The notes: generated from the letters alone by a model not told the origin. DNA of 42,037 nt from Psittacicella melopsittaci (GCF_003585925.1 NZ_NRJH01000054.1:1-42037), one strand, 5' to 3'. Numbered from the stretch's first letter, positions 1 to 9,759 are shown. Numbers and translations: made by a program.

Positions 1-69
1 TAAATATAGAGTAATATTGTTAAAAAATGTTATATCAGCATTGTTTTAACATGAAAATATAAAAATAAG

Positions 70-2952
70 CTAGCTTAAACCTTTTAAAGTTTGACTGGCT
101 AGAAGTCTTTGCGGGTTGGTTTTTTGGATAATTCTATCAGGTAGAGATAGAGATAAACCTAAAGCCATATGCACAAGATTTACCGCAAGGAGTGGAGCTA
201 AGTTTAGACCTCGAGAGCCCAAGCCTCCTAAATAGTATTTATTTGCTTCGAGAGTAAAATTTAAGGCATCAAGATTTACTTTCTCGCTATATTTTTTATG
301 CTTATATTGAGCTAAGGCACTAGTATAAGCTTTGTGCTCATACTTTTGCCCCATTAATGGAAATCTGTCCCGAATATTTACTCTTGAACCAAATTTTATT
401 TCCCACTGATTTTGTTCAACCAGTTTACTTAAAGCAAGGGTAAATTCTGTCTCTTGATCTAATTGCAGGGCTTTAACAAATTCTTGCACATTGTGAAGAT
501 TATCTTTTTCTTCTTGCCCAAGTAAATCTGTGGCAGCCAGATTATTATGATGAGTAGCCCCAAATAAAATAATTGCTTTATCTAGATTTACTTCTGAATT
601 TAAGTTAATTTCTTTACTTGATTTAATTAGCCCACTGGTAAAGTAACCAAAACTACAGTTAGAGTTTGCTAACCTTTCTAAAATTAGTTCTTGTTCCAAG
701 TGAGGAAAATGCTCTAGTAAAGCAATAAAGTCGAAGAGAAAAATATAGCTCGTTTTACCAGAGCTTAAGGTTAAATGAGTAAATTCATCTCTTAAACTTG
801 CTCCCGTACAAATAAACTCAACTCCGATTTGCGGAGAGGTTATATTTGTTGCTCTCGTGTAATACTCTACAGCACGATTTACATAATGTTTATAGCCCGC
901 AATGATAAAAGTAGCATTACTTAATTGACTTACAAACTCCCAAGCTAAGTTAGGCTGTACCGAAGATTGGTTGCTCAGATAAATTTTGCTCGGCTCAACA
1001 AAATCTCCTTGCTGTTTAAAATTGCTCCGATTATAGTTAAAGGCATTTATATGTAATTGCACTAAAGAAGGGTCATCATCAAACAATTGGGGATAAACAA
1101 GTCCGATAGGATTGATTGAAGCTTTATTTTCTGTAGCTTTTTCTGAGGTTAATACCTCAATACCCAATTGCCTTAAGTAATTAGCTATGCTAATCCCAGC
1201 AATGCCCTTACCTAAAACGTGTGCTTGCTTTTTACCTTGAATTAGCTCTTTGATTACATGTGCGTCTAACTGGGTATAAGGAAAAGTTAATTGCGGTAAA
1301 TACCTTCCTTGGCTAATCAAATAGAGCTTGTTAATTAATTGCTTGTCAATTTTTCCTTGAAATGGCAGAGTAAATTTATCTCCTTTGTAATAAGGATATG
1401 CTTGTGTTAAGATCTCGTTTAACTCTTCAGGGCTAGCCATTGGCATTTGGTGATATATTTTTTCTTTTACCGAATCTGCATAGTACTCTTTTAGGAGCTG
1501 AGCTAATTTTGTTCGATCGGTATAGATCGCGGTAATACTTTTGCTTTTATTGTAGCCGGGCGTTTTGCTTAGGGTAAAACCAACCTGAGCTAGTCCTTTG
1601 CCTACTTTACTAGCACTGGTAAAGGTTGTTAAAGAGCAATTATCCTTAGCAAAAAAAGCTAAGCTCGCATATAAATTTGTATTCCAAAGATCGAGATTAT
1701 TGTTGGGGTTAAAGCCATCGAGATAAATTATATCTACACTTGCTGGACCTAGAGCTAAAGCATATTCATTGAATACTTTTTGGGCTGTGTCAAAGTAGAG
1801 ATTAAATACATTATTTGAGCAATTAAAAGTTATACTTGCACTATTGGCAATATTGCCATTGCCGTAGAGCTGTTCTATGGCTTCGAGGTTATTGTCCCTT
1901 ATTTTATTTTGTATCTTTTTTAAATCTAGAGGAAAAGCAGTAGAAATCAAATGAACAAAATAACCCATTTTTGCTAAATGCCAGTAGTAGCTAACTAGCT
2001 TTTGCACTTGTGCTTTGGCTTTACTTTTTAATTGATTAAACTCTGCCTGAGAGTATTGAGAAGCAAATTCTTGCTTAAATGCAGATGAGGCTAAATAGGT
2101 TAAAAATCTTTGTTCCAATTCTTGCTGAGCAAAATTATCTAAATCAAACAGTTGCTCTAAAATGCTATATAGACTTAAATTGATAAATGTTGGAGTAGCT
2201 ACTTCTAATTTAGGCACAAAAAAGTTTGTTTGTGTTTGATAGAGAACATCTTTATCCACAGGAAACTTTTCTAAGCTAAGATATTGCACAAGAAACTCTT
2301 GATTTAGTGCTATACTTTTAGGAGCAATATTTGTCTTAAATCCCTCACAACTTACTAAAGATTCAAGGTGCTCTAAACAGATATCGAGAAAAAAGTTGTT
2401 TTCGGAGTCAACTAGCATTTTGATATATTTATCAGTTAATAAAGTTTGCTCTAATCCTCGAATATCTAAGTAAAGAAACTCATAAAACTTATTTTGAGCG
2501 ATATTAGCTGTTATTTTTTTCCCTAAAGAAGAGCTAAATTTAGTATCATTAGTACTATATTTAGGTGAACTAAAGATATTCACGAGATGTGATTTTATTT
2601 CTTTATGTGCTTTTGCGGCAGATAAAGAGTATTCTGCTAAACGGAAATAATCCAAGTTTTTTACTTCACGATATGCAGTTAATGCAGATAAAGTAGTTAA
2701 AAAATTAAGACCTGTACCAAAGCCAATTTCTAAACACTTTAAGACTGTTTGGCTCTTTTGTAATAAGTTTTGGGTTATTGTCTGGAGTAACTTACTTTTC
2801 CAAAGATAAGTATAAGTACATTCGTCAATAGGATTGTCATGCTGATAGTAAATATCATCATACTCTTGGCTCGTTAGTCGATCCTCTTGAATATTAATTT
2901 TTGCTTTACTTATTTTTTCTAAAGAAAAATTACTAAAAATATTATTAATCAT
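70..2952 (-). CDS. mnmC: MnmC, bifunctional tRNA mnm5s2U34 biosynthesis enzyme, oversized
   Basis: MnmC finishes the wobble-uridine modification mnm5s2U34: a C-terminal FAD oxidoreductase removes the carboxymethyl group and an N-terminal SAM methyltransferase methylates the amine. The SAM motif LEIGFGTGLNFL lies at residues 74-85 and the methyltransferase motif YLDGFNP near residue 411. The FAD-domain nucleotide motif VLGKGIAG is near residue 580, GSRVNIRDRFPLMG lies further on, and GGLGSRGLN is near residue 909; the tail NPQRLLASQTLKGL also fits the family. At 960 residues it is about 290 longer than the E. coli protein. The excess is mostly between the SAM motif and DGF, roughly residues 150-390, while the middle of the FAD domain is short and diverged. 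It is divergent from fabB, as in E. coli. Family assignment is firm; full activity of both domains is not certain. Confidence 0.9.
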   Translation of the reverse strand: MINNIFSNFSLEKISKAKINIQEDRLTSQEYDDIYYQHDNPIDECTYTYLWKSKLLQTITQNLLQKSQTVLKCLEIGFGTGLNFLTTLSALTAYREVKNLDYFRLAEYSLSAAKAHKEIKSHLVNIFSSPKYSTNDTKFSSSLGKKITANIAQNKFYEFLYLDIRGLEQTLLTDKYIKMLVDSENNFFLDICLEHLESLVSCEGFKTNIAPKSIALNQEFLVQYLSLEKFPVDKDVLYQTQTNFFVPKLEVATPTFINLSLYSILEQLFDLDNFAQQELEQRFLTYLASSAFKQEFASQYSQAEFNQLKSKAKAQVQKLVSYYWHLAKMGYFVHLISTAFPLDLKKIQNKIRDNNLEAIEQLYGNGNIANSASITFNCSNNVFNLYFDTAQKVFNEYALALGPASVDIIYLDGFNPNNNLDLWNTNLYASLAFFAKDNCSLTTFTSASKVGKGLAQVGFTLSKTPGYNKSKSITAIYTDRTKLAQLLKEYYADSVKEKIYHQMPMASPEELNEILTQAYPYYKGDKFTLPFQGKIDKQLINKLYLISQGRYLPQLTFPYTQLDAHVIKELIQGKKQAHVLGKGIAGISIANYLRQLGIEVLTSEKATENKASINPIGLVYPQLFDDDPSLVQLHINAFNYNRSNFKQQGDFVEPSKIYLSNQSSVQPNLAWEFVSQLSNATFIIAGYKHYVNRAVEYYTRATNITSPQIGVEFICTGASLRDEFTHLTLSSGKTSYIFLFDFIALLEHFPHLEQELILERLANSNCSFGYFTSGLIKSSKEINLNSEVNLDKAIILFGATHHNNLAATDLLGQEEKDNLHNVQEFVKALQLDQETEFTLALSKLVEQNQWEIKFGSRVNIRDRFPLMGQKYEHKAYTSALAQYKHKKYSEKVNLDALNFTLEANKYYLGGLGSRGLNLAPLLAVNLVHMALGLSLSLPDRIIQKTNPQRLLASQTLKGLS

Positions 2953-3050
2953 TTGAGTATTTGTTTTATTGTAGTATGAGGGAGAGCATTTTATGTCATT
3001 ATTATATTTTAATGTATATAGTGCTTTTTAAAATAAATACTTACTTATGC

Positions 3051-3056
3051 TATAAT
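3051..3056 (+). promoter_or_regulatory. Probable -10 element of fabB promoter
   Basis: A perfect TATAAT lies about 53 bases upstream of the fabB ATG in the mnmC/fabB divergent spacer. No convincing -35 box is visible at 16-18 bases upstream. Position and match make it the best candidate promoter. Confidence 0.5.
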
Positions 3057-3108
3057 TTATATTATTATTGGTGTGCGACCATTATAAAAAAATAGGAAAA
3101 AGTTAATA

Positions 3109-4332
3109 ATGAGAAGAGCAGTTGTAACTGGAATCGGCATTATTTCTAGTATTGGAAACAATAAAGATGAGGTTTTAAATAGCTTAAAAGAAGGTAAATC
3201 AGGTATTGTTCATATGCCTGAATTTGCTGAAGTTGGCATGAGAAGTCAAGTAGCTGGTAACATTAAAAATTTCAACGCTTCAGACTTAATTGACAGAAAG
3301 GCATTAAGATTTATGTCTGAATCTAGTCAATATGCTTATGTAGCAATGCAACAAGCTATTGAAGACTCACAATTAACTGAAGAAATGATTTCAAATGAAA
3401 TGACAGGGTTAATTGTTGGTTCAGGTGGTGGTTCACCTGTAGCTCAAGTTGCTGCTTACAACGCGGCTAAATCTCCGCGTGGTGTAAAAACAATTGGTCC
3501 TTACGCAGTAACTAAAACAATGAGTTCTGGCGTTTCAGCTTGCTTATCGACTTTCTTCAAAATCAAGGGTGTTAATTACTCAATTTCTTCAGCATGTTCA
3601 ACCTCCGCTCATTGTATTGGTAATGCTTTAGAATTGATTCAATTAGGTAAACAAGATGTAATTTTTGCCGGTGGTGGTGAAGAATTATCTTGGGAACTCT
3701 CATCTATGTTTGATGCTATGGGAGCATTATCAAGTAAATATAATGATACACCTGAAAAAGCTTCTCGAGCTTATGATCAAAACCGTGACGGTTTCGTAAT
3801 TGCAGGTGGCGGTGCTATCCTAGTTATTGAAGAACTTGAACATGCTTTAAAACGTGGAGCTAAAATTTACGCTGAGTTAGTTGGCTATGGTGCAACTTCT
3901 GATGGTTACGACATGGTATCTCCGTCAGGTGAAGGTGCTGCACGTTGTATGAAACAAGCACTTAGAAATGTTTCTGAACCTGTAGATTATATTAATGCTC
4001 ATGGTACTTCAACTCCAGCTGGTGACGTTAAAGAATTAGAAGCAGTTAAACAAGTATTCCCGAACGGAACTCCTTTAGTTTCTTCAACTAAATCTTTAAC
4101 TGGTCATAGTTTAGGTGCAGCAGGTGCACATGAAGCAATTTATTCTCTTTTAATGCTTACTAATGACTTTTTAGCAGCGTCTGCAAACATCGAACATTTA
4201 GATGAAAAAATCCCTGAAGGTGTTAACGTTTTAACAGCAAGAGCTGATCAAAAAGTTAATGTTGTTATGTCGAATAGCTTCGGTTTTGGTGGTACTAACG
4301 CAAGTTTAGTATTTAAGCGCTTTACACGTTAG
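3109..4332 (+). CDS. fabB: 3-oxoacyl-[ACP] synthase I (KAS I)
   Basis: FabB condenses malonyl-ACP with acyl-ACP and is needed in gammaproteobacteria to elongate the cis-unsaturated intermediate of type II fatty acid synthesis. The thiolase-fold Cys-His-His triad is intact: Cys163 in SSACSTSAH, His298 in [11 protein letters not shown] and His333 in [13 protein letters not shown], all at E. coli numbering. The glycine-rich end [13 protein letters not shown] is present. The length, 407 residues, is normal. It is the first gene on its strand, divergent from mnmC, and is followed at once by a hairpin terminator. Confidence 0.97.
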   Translation: MRRAVVTGIGIISSIGNNKDEVLNSLKEGKSGIVHMPEFAEVGMRSQVAGNIKNFNASDLIDRKALRFMSESSQYAYVAMQQAIEDSQLTEEMISNEMTGLIVGSGGGSPVAQVAAYNAAKSPRGVKTIGPYAVTKTMSSGVSACLSTFFKIKGVNYSISSACSTSAHCIGNALELIQLGKQDVIFAGGGEELSWELSSMFDAMGALSSKYNDTPEKASRAYDQNRDGFVIAGGGAILVIEELEHALKRGAKIYAELVGYGATSDGYDMVSPSGEGAARCMKQALRNVSEPVDYINAHGTSTPAGDVKELEAVKQVFPNGTPLVSSTKSLTGHSLGAAGAHEAIYSLLMLTNDFLAASANIEHLDEKIPEGVNVLTARADQKVNVVMSNSFGFGGTNASLVFKRFTR

Positions 4333-4340
4333 TTTTATTG

Positions 4341-4364
4341 CAGGCAGTTCTTGTGGACTGCCTG
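4341..4364 (+). terminator. Hairpin terminator after fabB
   Basis: A 10-bp stem (CAGGCAGTTC / GGACTGCCTG, one G-T pair) closes a TTGT loop 9 bases after the fabB stop. The downstream T-tract is poor, so termination may be partial and allow read-through into nadV. The hairpin covers an upstream ATG (4338) in the nadV frame, which argues against that start. Confidence 0.7.
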
Positions 4365-4394
4365 TATTCATTTGCAAAAAAGGTATTTACAATA

Positions 4395-5828
4395 ATGTAT
4401 AATCCAATCCTTGACATAGACTCATATAAGGCATCTCATTTTAAACAGTATCCACCTGGTACTGAAAATGTATCTAGTTATATTGAATCAAGAGGGGGAA
4501 AATATTCACACACAATTTTCTTTGGTCTACAAAGGTTTTTAAAAAAATATCTGGCAAAACCAATTACCCAAAAAGAAATTGATCAGGCAGAAGTTTTTTT
4601 AAAAGCACATGGTGTTCCTTTTAATAAAGAAGGTTGGGAATACATTTTAGAAAAACACAATGGCTATCTACCTTTAAAAATTGAAGCTGTTGCCGAAGGT
4701 ACTTTAGTACCAGCGAGTAACCCTATAGTTCAAGTAACTAATACCGATCCAAATTGCTACTGGTTAACCAGTTATATTGAAACAGCCCTGTTAAGAGCAG
4801 TGTGGTATCCTACCACTGTAGCTACTTTAAGTTTCAAAAATAAGCAAAACATTTATGAGTATTTAAGAAAGACTTCGGATCTCCCAGAAGAAGAGCTTTT
4901 AACGCAATTAAGTTTTAAACTTCATGACTTTGGGGCAAGAGGGGCTTCATCAACCGAAACTAGTCAAATCGGGGGCTTAGCCCATTTAGTGAATTTCCAA
5001 GGTACTGATAGTGTTTTATCAATTTTAGAAGGACAAGAGTATTACCAAGCAGGAATGACTGGTTACTCAATTCCAGCAGCCGAACATTCTACAATTACCT
5101 CATGGGGTAAAGAACAAGAATATCAAGCTTATGAGTATATTATGGAAAATTACCTCTATAATGGTGGGGTAGTTTCTATGGTACTTGACTCATATGATTT
5201 AGATAAAGCTCTAGATCATTTTATTGCTCGTCCAGATATAGTAGAAAAAATCAAAACTTCAGGCGGAACCTTAGTGGTTCGTCCTGACTCAGGTGATCCA
5301 GCTACTATAGTACTTGATGTAGCTACACGATTAGTGAAAACCTTTGGTTGTCAAGTAAACAGCAAAGGCTATAAAGTACTTCCACCTTATATTAGAATTA
5401 TTCAAGGTGATGGAGTTAATACCAACTCGATTTTAAAAATCTGTAAAGTTCTTGAAGAAAATGGTTTTTCAATTGAAAACCTAGCATTTGGTATGGGTGC
5501 CGAATTACAACAAAAAGTTAATCGTGATACTTGCCGTTTTGCAATGAAAGCATCGGCAGTAAAAATTAACGGTGAGTGGCATGACGCATTTAAACAACCT
5601 GCAACTGATATTAGTAAAACTTCTAAGCGCGGACGCTTAAAACTAGTTGAAGTTGATGGTAAAATTCAAACTGTTCGTGAAGATGATCAACAGTATGATG
5701 CCTATAAAGACCTCCTTGAAGTTGTTTACTTAGATGGCAAAATTTTAAGAGAGACAAATTTTGATGCTATCAGAGAAAAAGCTCATAGTTACTTACATTA
5801 TCCTGTAGATTACTTTGCAGATAAATAA
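4395..5828 (+). CDS. nadV: Nicotinamide phosphoribosyltransferase (NAMPT/NadV)
   Basis: NadV joins nicotinamide to PRPP to make NMN, allowing NAD synthesis from free nicotinamide in the cytoplasm. The protein carries typical NAMPT blocks: SYIESRGG, LHDFGARGASSTETSQIGG, SIPAAEHSTITSWGKE (containing the family's active-site histidine), LVVRPDSGDP, IIQGDGVNTNS and NLAFGMGAELQQKVNRD. An ATG at 4338 would add 19 residues, but these are encoded across the fabB terminator. The start at 4395 (MYNPILDIDSYKASHF) matches the family N-terminus and gives 477 residues. In Pasteurellaceae, carriage of nadV is what makes some species independent of V factor (NAD) in growth medium. It lies between fabB and rsmI and has its own strong terminator. 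Confidence 0.95.
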   Translation: MYNPILDIDSYKASHFKQYPPGTENVSSYIESRGGKYSHTIFFGLQRFLKKYLAKPITQKEIDQAEVFLKAHGVPFNKEGWEYILEKHNGYLPLKIEAVAEGTLVPASNPIVQVTNTDPNCYWLTSYIETALLRAVWYPTTVATLSFKNKQNIYEYLRKTSDLPEEELLTQLSFKLHDFGARGASSTETSQIGGLAHLVNFQGTDSVLSILEGQEYYQAGMTGYSIPAAEHSTITSWGKEQEYQAYEYIMENYLYNGGVVSMVLDSYDLDKALDHFIARPDIVEKIKTSGGTLVVRPDSGDPATIVLDVATRLVKTFGCQVNSKGYKVLPPYIRIIQGDGVNTNSILKICKVLEENGFSIENLAFGMGAELQQKVNRDTCRFAMKASAVKINGEWHDAFKQPATDISKTSKRGRLKLVEVDGKIQTVREDDQQYDAYKDLLEVVYLDGKILRETNFDAIREKAHSYLHYPVDYFADK

Positions 5829-5834
5829 AATGAA

Positions 5835-5862
5835 AAGGCAAATGTAAGTGTACATTTGCCTT
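5835..5862 (+). terminator. Rho-independent terminator after nadV
   Basis: A perfect 12-bp stem (AAGGCAAATGTA / TACATTTGCCTT) with an AGTG loop begins 6 bases after the nadV stop and is followed by AATTTTTA. Confidence 0.9.
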
Positions 5863-5889
5863 AATTTTTACATAAAAGGATATTAATCT

Positions 5890-6729
5890 ATGCCTGAAAA
5901 TGGGATTCTCTACATAGTTGCTACACCTATAGGTAACTTAAACGATCTTTCTCCTCGAGCTAAAGAAGTTTTATCTAGTGTAGATGCTATTCTTTGTGAA
6001 GATACAAGACATAGCTCTACACTTTTTAGTGCCTTTGGTATAAAAAAACCTCTGCTTGCTTATCACGATCATAATGAACGTAATATAGCCCAAAATATTA
6101 TTGCCCAATTACAAGAGGGTAAGAACCTAGCTTTAGTTTCTGATGCTGGGACACCGCTTATTTCTGACCCAGGTTACTATCTCACAAGTCTGTGTCATGA
6201 ACACAATATCAAAGTTAGTCCAATTCCTGGTTCATGTGCCTTTGTGGCTGCTTTAAGTGCTTCAGGAATGCCTTCGGACTCGTTTACTTTTTATGGTTTT
6301 TTACCAGCTAAAAGCAAACAACGTCAGGAAAAATTAGAGCAAATAAAACAATCTGAAGCAACGGCAATTTTTTATGAATCTACGCACAGAATCAAAGATA
6401 CTCTTGCCGATATAATTACTGTTTTAGGTCAAGAGCGTAAAATTTGCTTAGCTCGTGAGTTAACTAAACAATTTGAAACTATAGTTACTACTAGTGCTCA
6501 AGGGATTAAAGAGTATCTCGAAAGTAATTCTGATCACTGTCGTGGAGAGTTTGTTCTTATAATCCAAGGTTGTTCGCAAAAGCAAGAAGCGAGTTTAACT
6601 CCAGAAATTGAGAACCTAATCAAAGAACTAGCTAGCGAACTGCCACCAAAAAAAGTTGCTAAAATTGTTGCTAATTGTTTTAAACTAGATAAAAAAGAAA
6701 TTTACAATTACCTAATTAGCCAGAAATAA
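5890..6729 (+). CDS. rsmI: 16S rRNA (cytidine-1402-2'-O)-methyltransferase RsmI
   Basis: RsmI 2'-O-methylates C1402 of 16S rRNA in the P-site region. The N-terminus LYIVATPIGNLNDLSPRA, followed by CEDTRHSSTL, SDAGTPLISDPG and PGSCAFVAALSASG, is diagnostic of this tetrapyrrole-methylase-fold family. The C-terminal helical part ends in KKEIYNYLISQK, where related proteins carry a KxxxY-type helix-turn-helix tail. At 279 residues it is of normal length. AAAGGA precedes the ATG. The following membrane-protein gene starts three bases after the stop, so the two are probably co-transcribed. Confidence 0.95.
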   Translation: MPENGILYIVATPIGNLNDLSPRAKEVLSSVDAILCEDTRHSSTLFSAFGIKKPLLAYHDHNERNIAQNIIAQLQEGKNLALVSDAGTPLISDPGYYLTSLCHEHNIKVSPIPGSCAFVAALSASGMPSDSFTFYGFLPAKSKQRQEKLEQIKQSEATAIFYESTHRIKDTLADIITVLGQERKICLARELTKQFETIVTTSAQGIKEYLESNSDHCRGEFVLIIQGCSQKQEASLTPEIENLIKELASELPPKKVAKIVANCFKLDKKEIYNYLISQK

Positions 6730-6732
6730 AAT

Positions 6733-7560
6733 ATGAATAAAACGAATATAAAAACCAATAGGTTTTTTACTGGTTTGAGTTGCTTTGTCGATGCGATAAA
6801 AAATTGGCGTGTCTCGGCAATAGTTATGTTGTTTACGATCATAGCTATACATGTCTACCAACAAGCTCATGCAAGTATAGAAATTCCAACCCTTAGTGCT
6901 GTTCTAGCTATAGCTTTAGGTACGGGATTTATCATTGCTTTAGGTTTTGTTTTAGGGATTTACACCGCCCTAAAAATGGACAAGACTCTTAGCGAACCTA
7001 TTAACGACCTCTATAATAAGCCTAGTAAAGGCAAAGTTTTTAACCAAAGTTTTTACGCAGCCTTTAAAGACATGTATTTTTTAGGCAAATCTTTATTACT
7101 TTTTTGGTTAGGAACTACCTTTATTGTTTTAAACGACCAATTATATAACCCGAATATTTTTCCAAGTTATGACCTTTTTGTGGTGGTAACGGCAATTATT
7201 CACTTTATACTTCTATTTTATGTATTCCCTGTCGCAGGCTTTATGATTAATAAAAGAGTGTACGGGATTGAAGTTTATAAAAGTTATAAAGATTTTTCAA
7301 AATTTGCTTTAACCAACATAATTAGTATTATCATTAGTTATGTTTTATTTATCGTTATAATATTTGTTGTTATCCTAGCATTAGTACAAGTTATATTTAC
7401 TCTTGAAAGTAAGGATAATTCAGGAATTTACTTATATCTTTCCTTTTATCTCTCACTTTCAATAATTTTAGTACTTATAATTAATGTATACTTTGTCTTT
7501 TTACAAGTATTAATCCAAAGAAAATATAACCAAAGAATTAGTTCTTATCGCCATGAATAA
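6733..7560 (+). CDS. Polytopic inner-membrane protein, unknown family
   Basis: This 275-residue protein has about six hydrophobic segments, near residues 27-47, 52-80, 113-128, 142-167, 192-221 and 232-262, separated by short charged loops. There is no cleavable signal peptide and no motif I recognise. It starts three bases after rsmI and overlaps the next membrane-protein gene by eight bases, so it is probably translated from the same message. Its position ahead of yciB, where E. coli has yciC, and its length and topology suggest a diverged YciC-like (UPF0259-type) protein. That is inference from context, not from clear sequence similarity. Confidence 0.75.
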   Translation: MNKTNIKTNRFFTGLSCFVDAIKNWRVSAIVMLFTIIAIHVYQQAHASIEIPTLSAVLAIALGTGFIIALGFVLGIYTALKMDKTLSEPINDLYNKPSKGKVFNQSFYAAFKDMYFLGKSLLLFWLGTTFIVLNDQLYNPNIFPSYDLFVVVTAIIHFILLFYVFPVAGFMINKRVYGIEVYKSYKDFSKFALTNIISIIISYVLFIVIIFVVILALVQVIFTLESKDNSGIYLYLSFYLSLSIILVLIINVYFVFLQVLIQRKYNQRISSYRHE

Positions 7561-8473
7561 TTCATTAAACAATCCAGTCACGCGACCAAATGTAGTATTT
7601 TTTGCTTTAAGATTTTTTAAGCACAATTGGCAAGTTTTAACGACTGTATTTTTACTTAACATTACAGTTTTATACCTTTTTAATCATATTTTTGAAAGTA
7701 TTTTTCCCCAATTAACCCTAAATCTTACCACTACTAATACCGATGACCTTTCTGCTCTAGCAGTTATGGATCGTCTTAATGTAGTTAACATTAGCTGGTT
7801 ATTTATAAAAACTTTTGTAGAATTTTTCACTATTGCCGTAGTTACCTTAATTTTAAAGTCTATTCTCGATATAGTTATTGAAAAAAATAACAACATTCCT
7901 GTAACCGAAATTAAAGACTTACAATCGGGTATTGGCGTTAAAAGCTTACTCGTAGGTTTTCTTCCCGTAGTTTTTTCGGCACCTATGCTCAAACTAGCTT
8001 TATTAGCTATATGGCGTAGTTTTCAATTTATTATAATTCTGCTGTTAATTGCCGTTCTCGTTAACATTCTTCTCTTTAGTTTAGGAGGTGGGGTAGTTGC
8101 AGTTACTTATATTATCTTTAGACTTTTTAGTATACTAATTCCTTTAGTTGTAACTATTTTAGTTGTATTTAGACAATACTCATTTTCTGACTATCTTGGT
8201 GATTTAAAAAACCTCTTCACCAAACGCGGTGCAGATCTATTTAACTGTATAATATTTATTGTTTTTACCCTTGTTTTAACGCCAACTCTTATGATCGCTA
8301 TAGTTGCGTTTACTAATGTTATAGGTCAGGCTTTAAATATACTTGCAGTAACGAATTTTCTAAATACTTTAGTTGCAAGCTATTTAACAGGATTTTTCTC
8401 TGATTTATATCTTGTTGTAGTCTTTATAATGGTATTTTTCTACTTTGAGAGTAAAGAAACTGATTCGAAGTAA
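7553..8473 (+). CDS. Polytopic inner-membrane protein, possibly YciC-like
   Basis: A 306-residue, very hydrophobic protein with about six membrane segments. A short N-terminal stretch, RFFKHNWQVLTTVFLL, precedes the first, which resembles the N-terminal layout of E. coli YciC (FFRNQFMTILLVSLL). A small polar domain (residues about 105-130) follows the second segment. Its ATG lies eight bases inside the end of the previous gene, indicating translational coupling. With its neighbours it forms a block of membrane proteins of similar design upstream of yciB. The exact family is not established. Confidence 0.75.
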   Translation: MNNSLNNPVTRPNVVFFALRFFKHNWQVLTTVFLLNITVLYLFNHIFESIFPQLTLNLTTTNTDDLSALAVMDRLNVVNISWLFIKTFVEFFTIAVVTLILKSILDIVIEKNNNIPVTEIKDLQSGIGVKSLLVGFLPVVFSAPMLKLALLAIWRSFQFIIILLLIAVLVNILLFSLGGGVVAVTYIIFRLFSILIPLVVTILVVFRQYSFSDYLGDLKNLFTKRGADLFNCIIFIVFTLVLTPTLMIAIVAFTNVIGQALNILAVTNFLNTLVASYLTGFFSDLYLVVVFIMVFFYFESKETDSK

Positions 8474-8499
8474 AAAAATCAATTAACTTTTGCTGAAAT

Positions 8500-9759
8500 A
8501 TGAAGTACAATCCCTTAACCATTGCCCATAAGTTTATTACAAAGAACTTTCCTCTCTTATTTGCAGTAAGCTTTTTTCTTGGCATTTTTTATTATTTTGT
8601 TGATCTAATTTTAGATTATTTTATTCCTGTACATCTTTCTTTAACAGGGATGAATAATTTTTTAGCTCTTTACTTCAATAACTTAGCCTACTTAAATATA
8701 GGTCTAGTGTTTGGCTTTTTTCTTAAACTAATTATAGCTTCTTTATTTACGGCGTTAATTTTTACCGTATTAGTACGCTTTTTAAATATAGATCTCAAAC
8801 AAATTTTAGTTAAGTACCGCCAATCACCTGAACAGCTCCAAAATACGGCAAATTATAAATCTAAATTCACGCCACGTTTAGTGCTAAATTTTATCTACAA
8901 TTTAGGTAAATTAAGTTTTGCTAAAACATATTTAAGAGTTCTGAGCGGTTTATTAGTTTTTGCTTTAGCTAGCTTTGCTCTTTCTTTACCTTTAATTGGT
9001 ATAGTTAAAGCTGTTTATGCAAGTAGTATTGCTAGTGTGATTTTTGCTTTAATTGCAATTATTATTCTAATTCTTAATGCTGGAATCTATGTGCCATGGT
9101 TAGGTATTTCAGTAACCTCTAAATCGGCAAAAGTTCGCGACTTATTTATTTTAAGTTCTTCTATTTTTAGCCAATTTTTCTTTGTTGTGCTAATTTTTCT
9201 GGTTAACTACTTTGTTATTTCAGTAGTCCTAGAGTTTGCTTTTATCGCTATTAGATCTATTGCCGAATTTATTCGTTTAGGTCTAGCCGGTGACTTTTTA
9301 GTATATGCTCTAGTGGTTTTAAAATATGTCTATCTTGTTGTCTTCTCTATTGCTTTATATTTTGTCTATATTAGCTTTAAAGACAAAAGTGAAGTTGAAA
9401 ATCTAGTTAGTGAAGGTATATATATTCAAGACTTTAATATTGCCAAAACTACTACTGCTCGCTACACAAAACGTATTACCAATACGCTAAATTATCAAAC
9501 TAACAATGATAGTAAAGTAAATTACGGTGCTGTGAGCAAAAGCAAAGCTGAACCTGAGAAAAAATCAGAAGATGTGGATTTAGCTCATTTGAGTTCAGAA
9601 AAGAAAAAATCTAAATCTGGATTTTTTGCTAACCTCTTTAAACGTAAAGCAAAAGTTTCACAAAGTACATTTGAACATGTAGATAATGCTCAAGTTCAAT
9701 TTGATAGTGATAAAATAACTCCAGATAATAATCCTTTTGATCTTGAAAATAAAAAGTAA
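8500..9759 (+). CDS. Polytopic inner-membrane protein with charged cytoplasmic tail
   Basis: A 419-residue protein. The first 295 or so residues hold about six membrane segments, beginning with the N-terminal pattern ITKNFPLLFAVSFFLGIFYY, similar in layout to the two upstream genes. The last 120 residues are polar, rich in Lys, Ser, Asp and Glu (SSEKKKSKSGFFANLFKRK, then an acidic, Asn-rich end), and are probably cytoplasmic and disordered. The stop overlaps the yciB start by one base (TAATG), so the two genes are translationally coupled. It occupies the position of yciC in the E. coli yciC-yciB order; no catalytic motif is visible. Confidence 0.75.
   Translation: MKYNPLTIAHKFITKNFPLLFAVSFFLGIFYYFVDLILDYFIPVHLSLTGMNNFLALYFNNLAYLNIGLVFGFFLKLIIASLFTALIFTVLVRFLNIDLKQILVKYRQSPEQLQNTANYKSKFTPRLVLNFIYNLGKLSFAKTYLRVLSGLLVFALASFALSLPLIGIVKAVYASSIASVIFALIAIIILILNAGIYVPWLGISVTSKSAKVRDLFILSSSIFSQFFFVVLIFLVNYFVISVVLEFAFIAIRSIAEFIRLGLAGDFLVYALVVLKYVYLVVFSIALYFVYISFKDKSEVENLVSEGIYIQDFNIAKTTTARYTKRITNTLNYQTNNDSKVNYGAVSKSKAEPEKKSEDVDLAHLSSEKKKSKSGFFANLFKRKAKVSQSTFEHVDNAQVQFDSDKITPDNNPFDLENKK

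Noticed and set aside
66..77. 12-bp palindrome TAAGCTAGCTTA at the end of mnmC
   Set aside because: It has no loop and no T-tract in the mnmC direction, so it cannot be a normal terminator hairpin.
3068..3082. TGGT and ACCA half-sites in the fabB leader, resembling a FadR operator
   Set aside because: The half-sites are separated by five bases (GTGCG) rather than the three of the FadR consensus, and the site lies after the expected transcription start.
4338..4394. N-terminal extension of nadV by 19 residues
   Set aside because: It is encoded across the fabB terminator hairpin and has no counterpart in the NAMPT family.
7684..7992. Open frame on the - strand of about 100 codons
   Set aside because: It lies entirely within a well-supported membrane-protein gene and has no independent signals.
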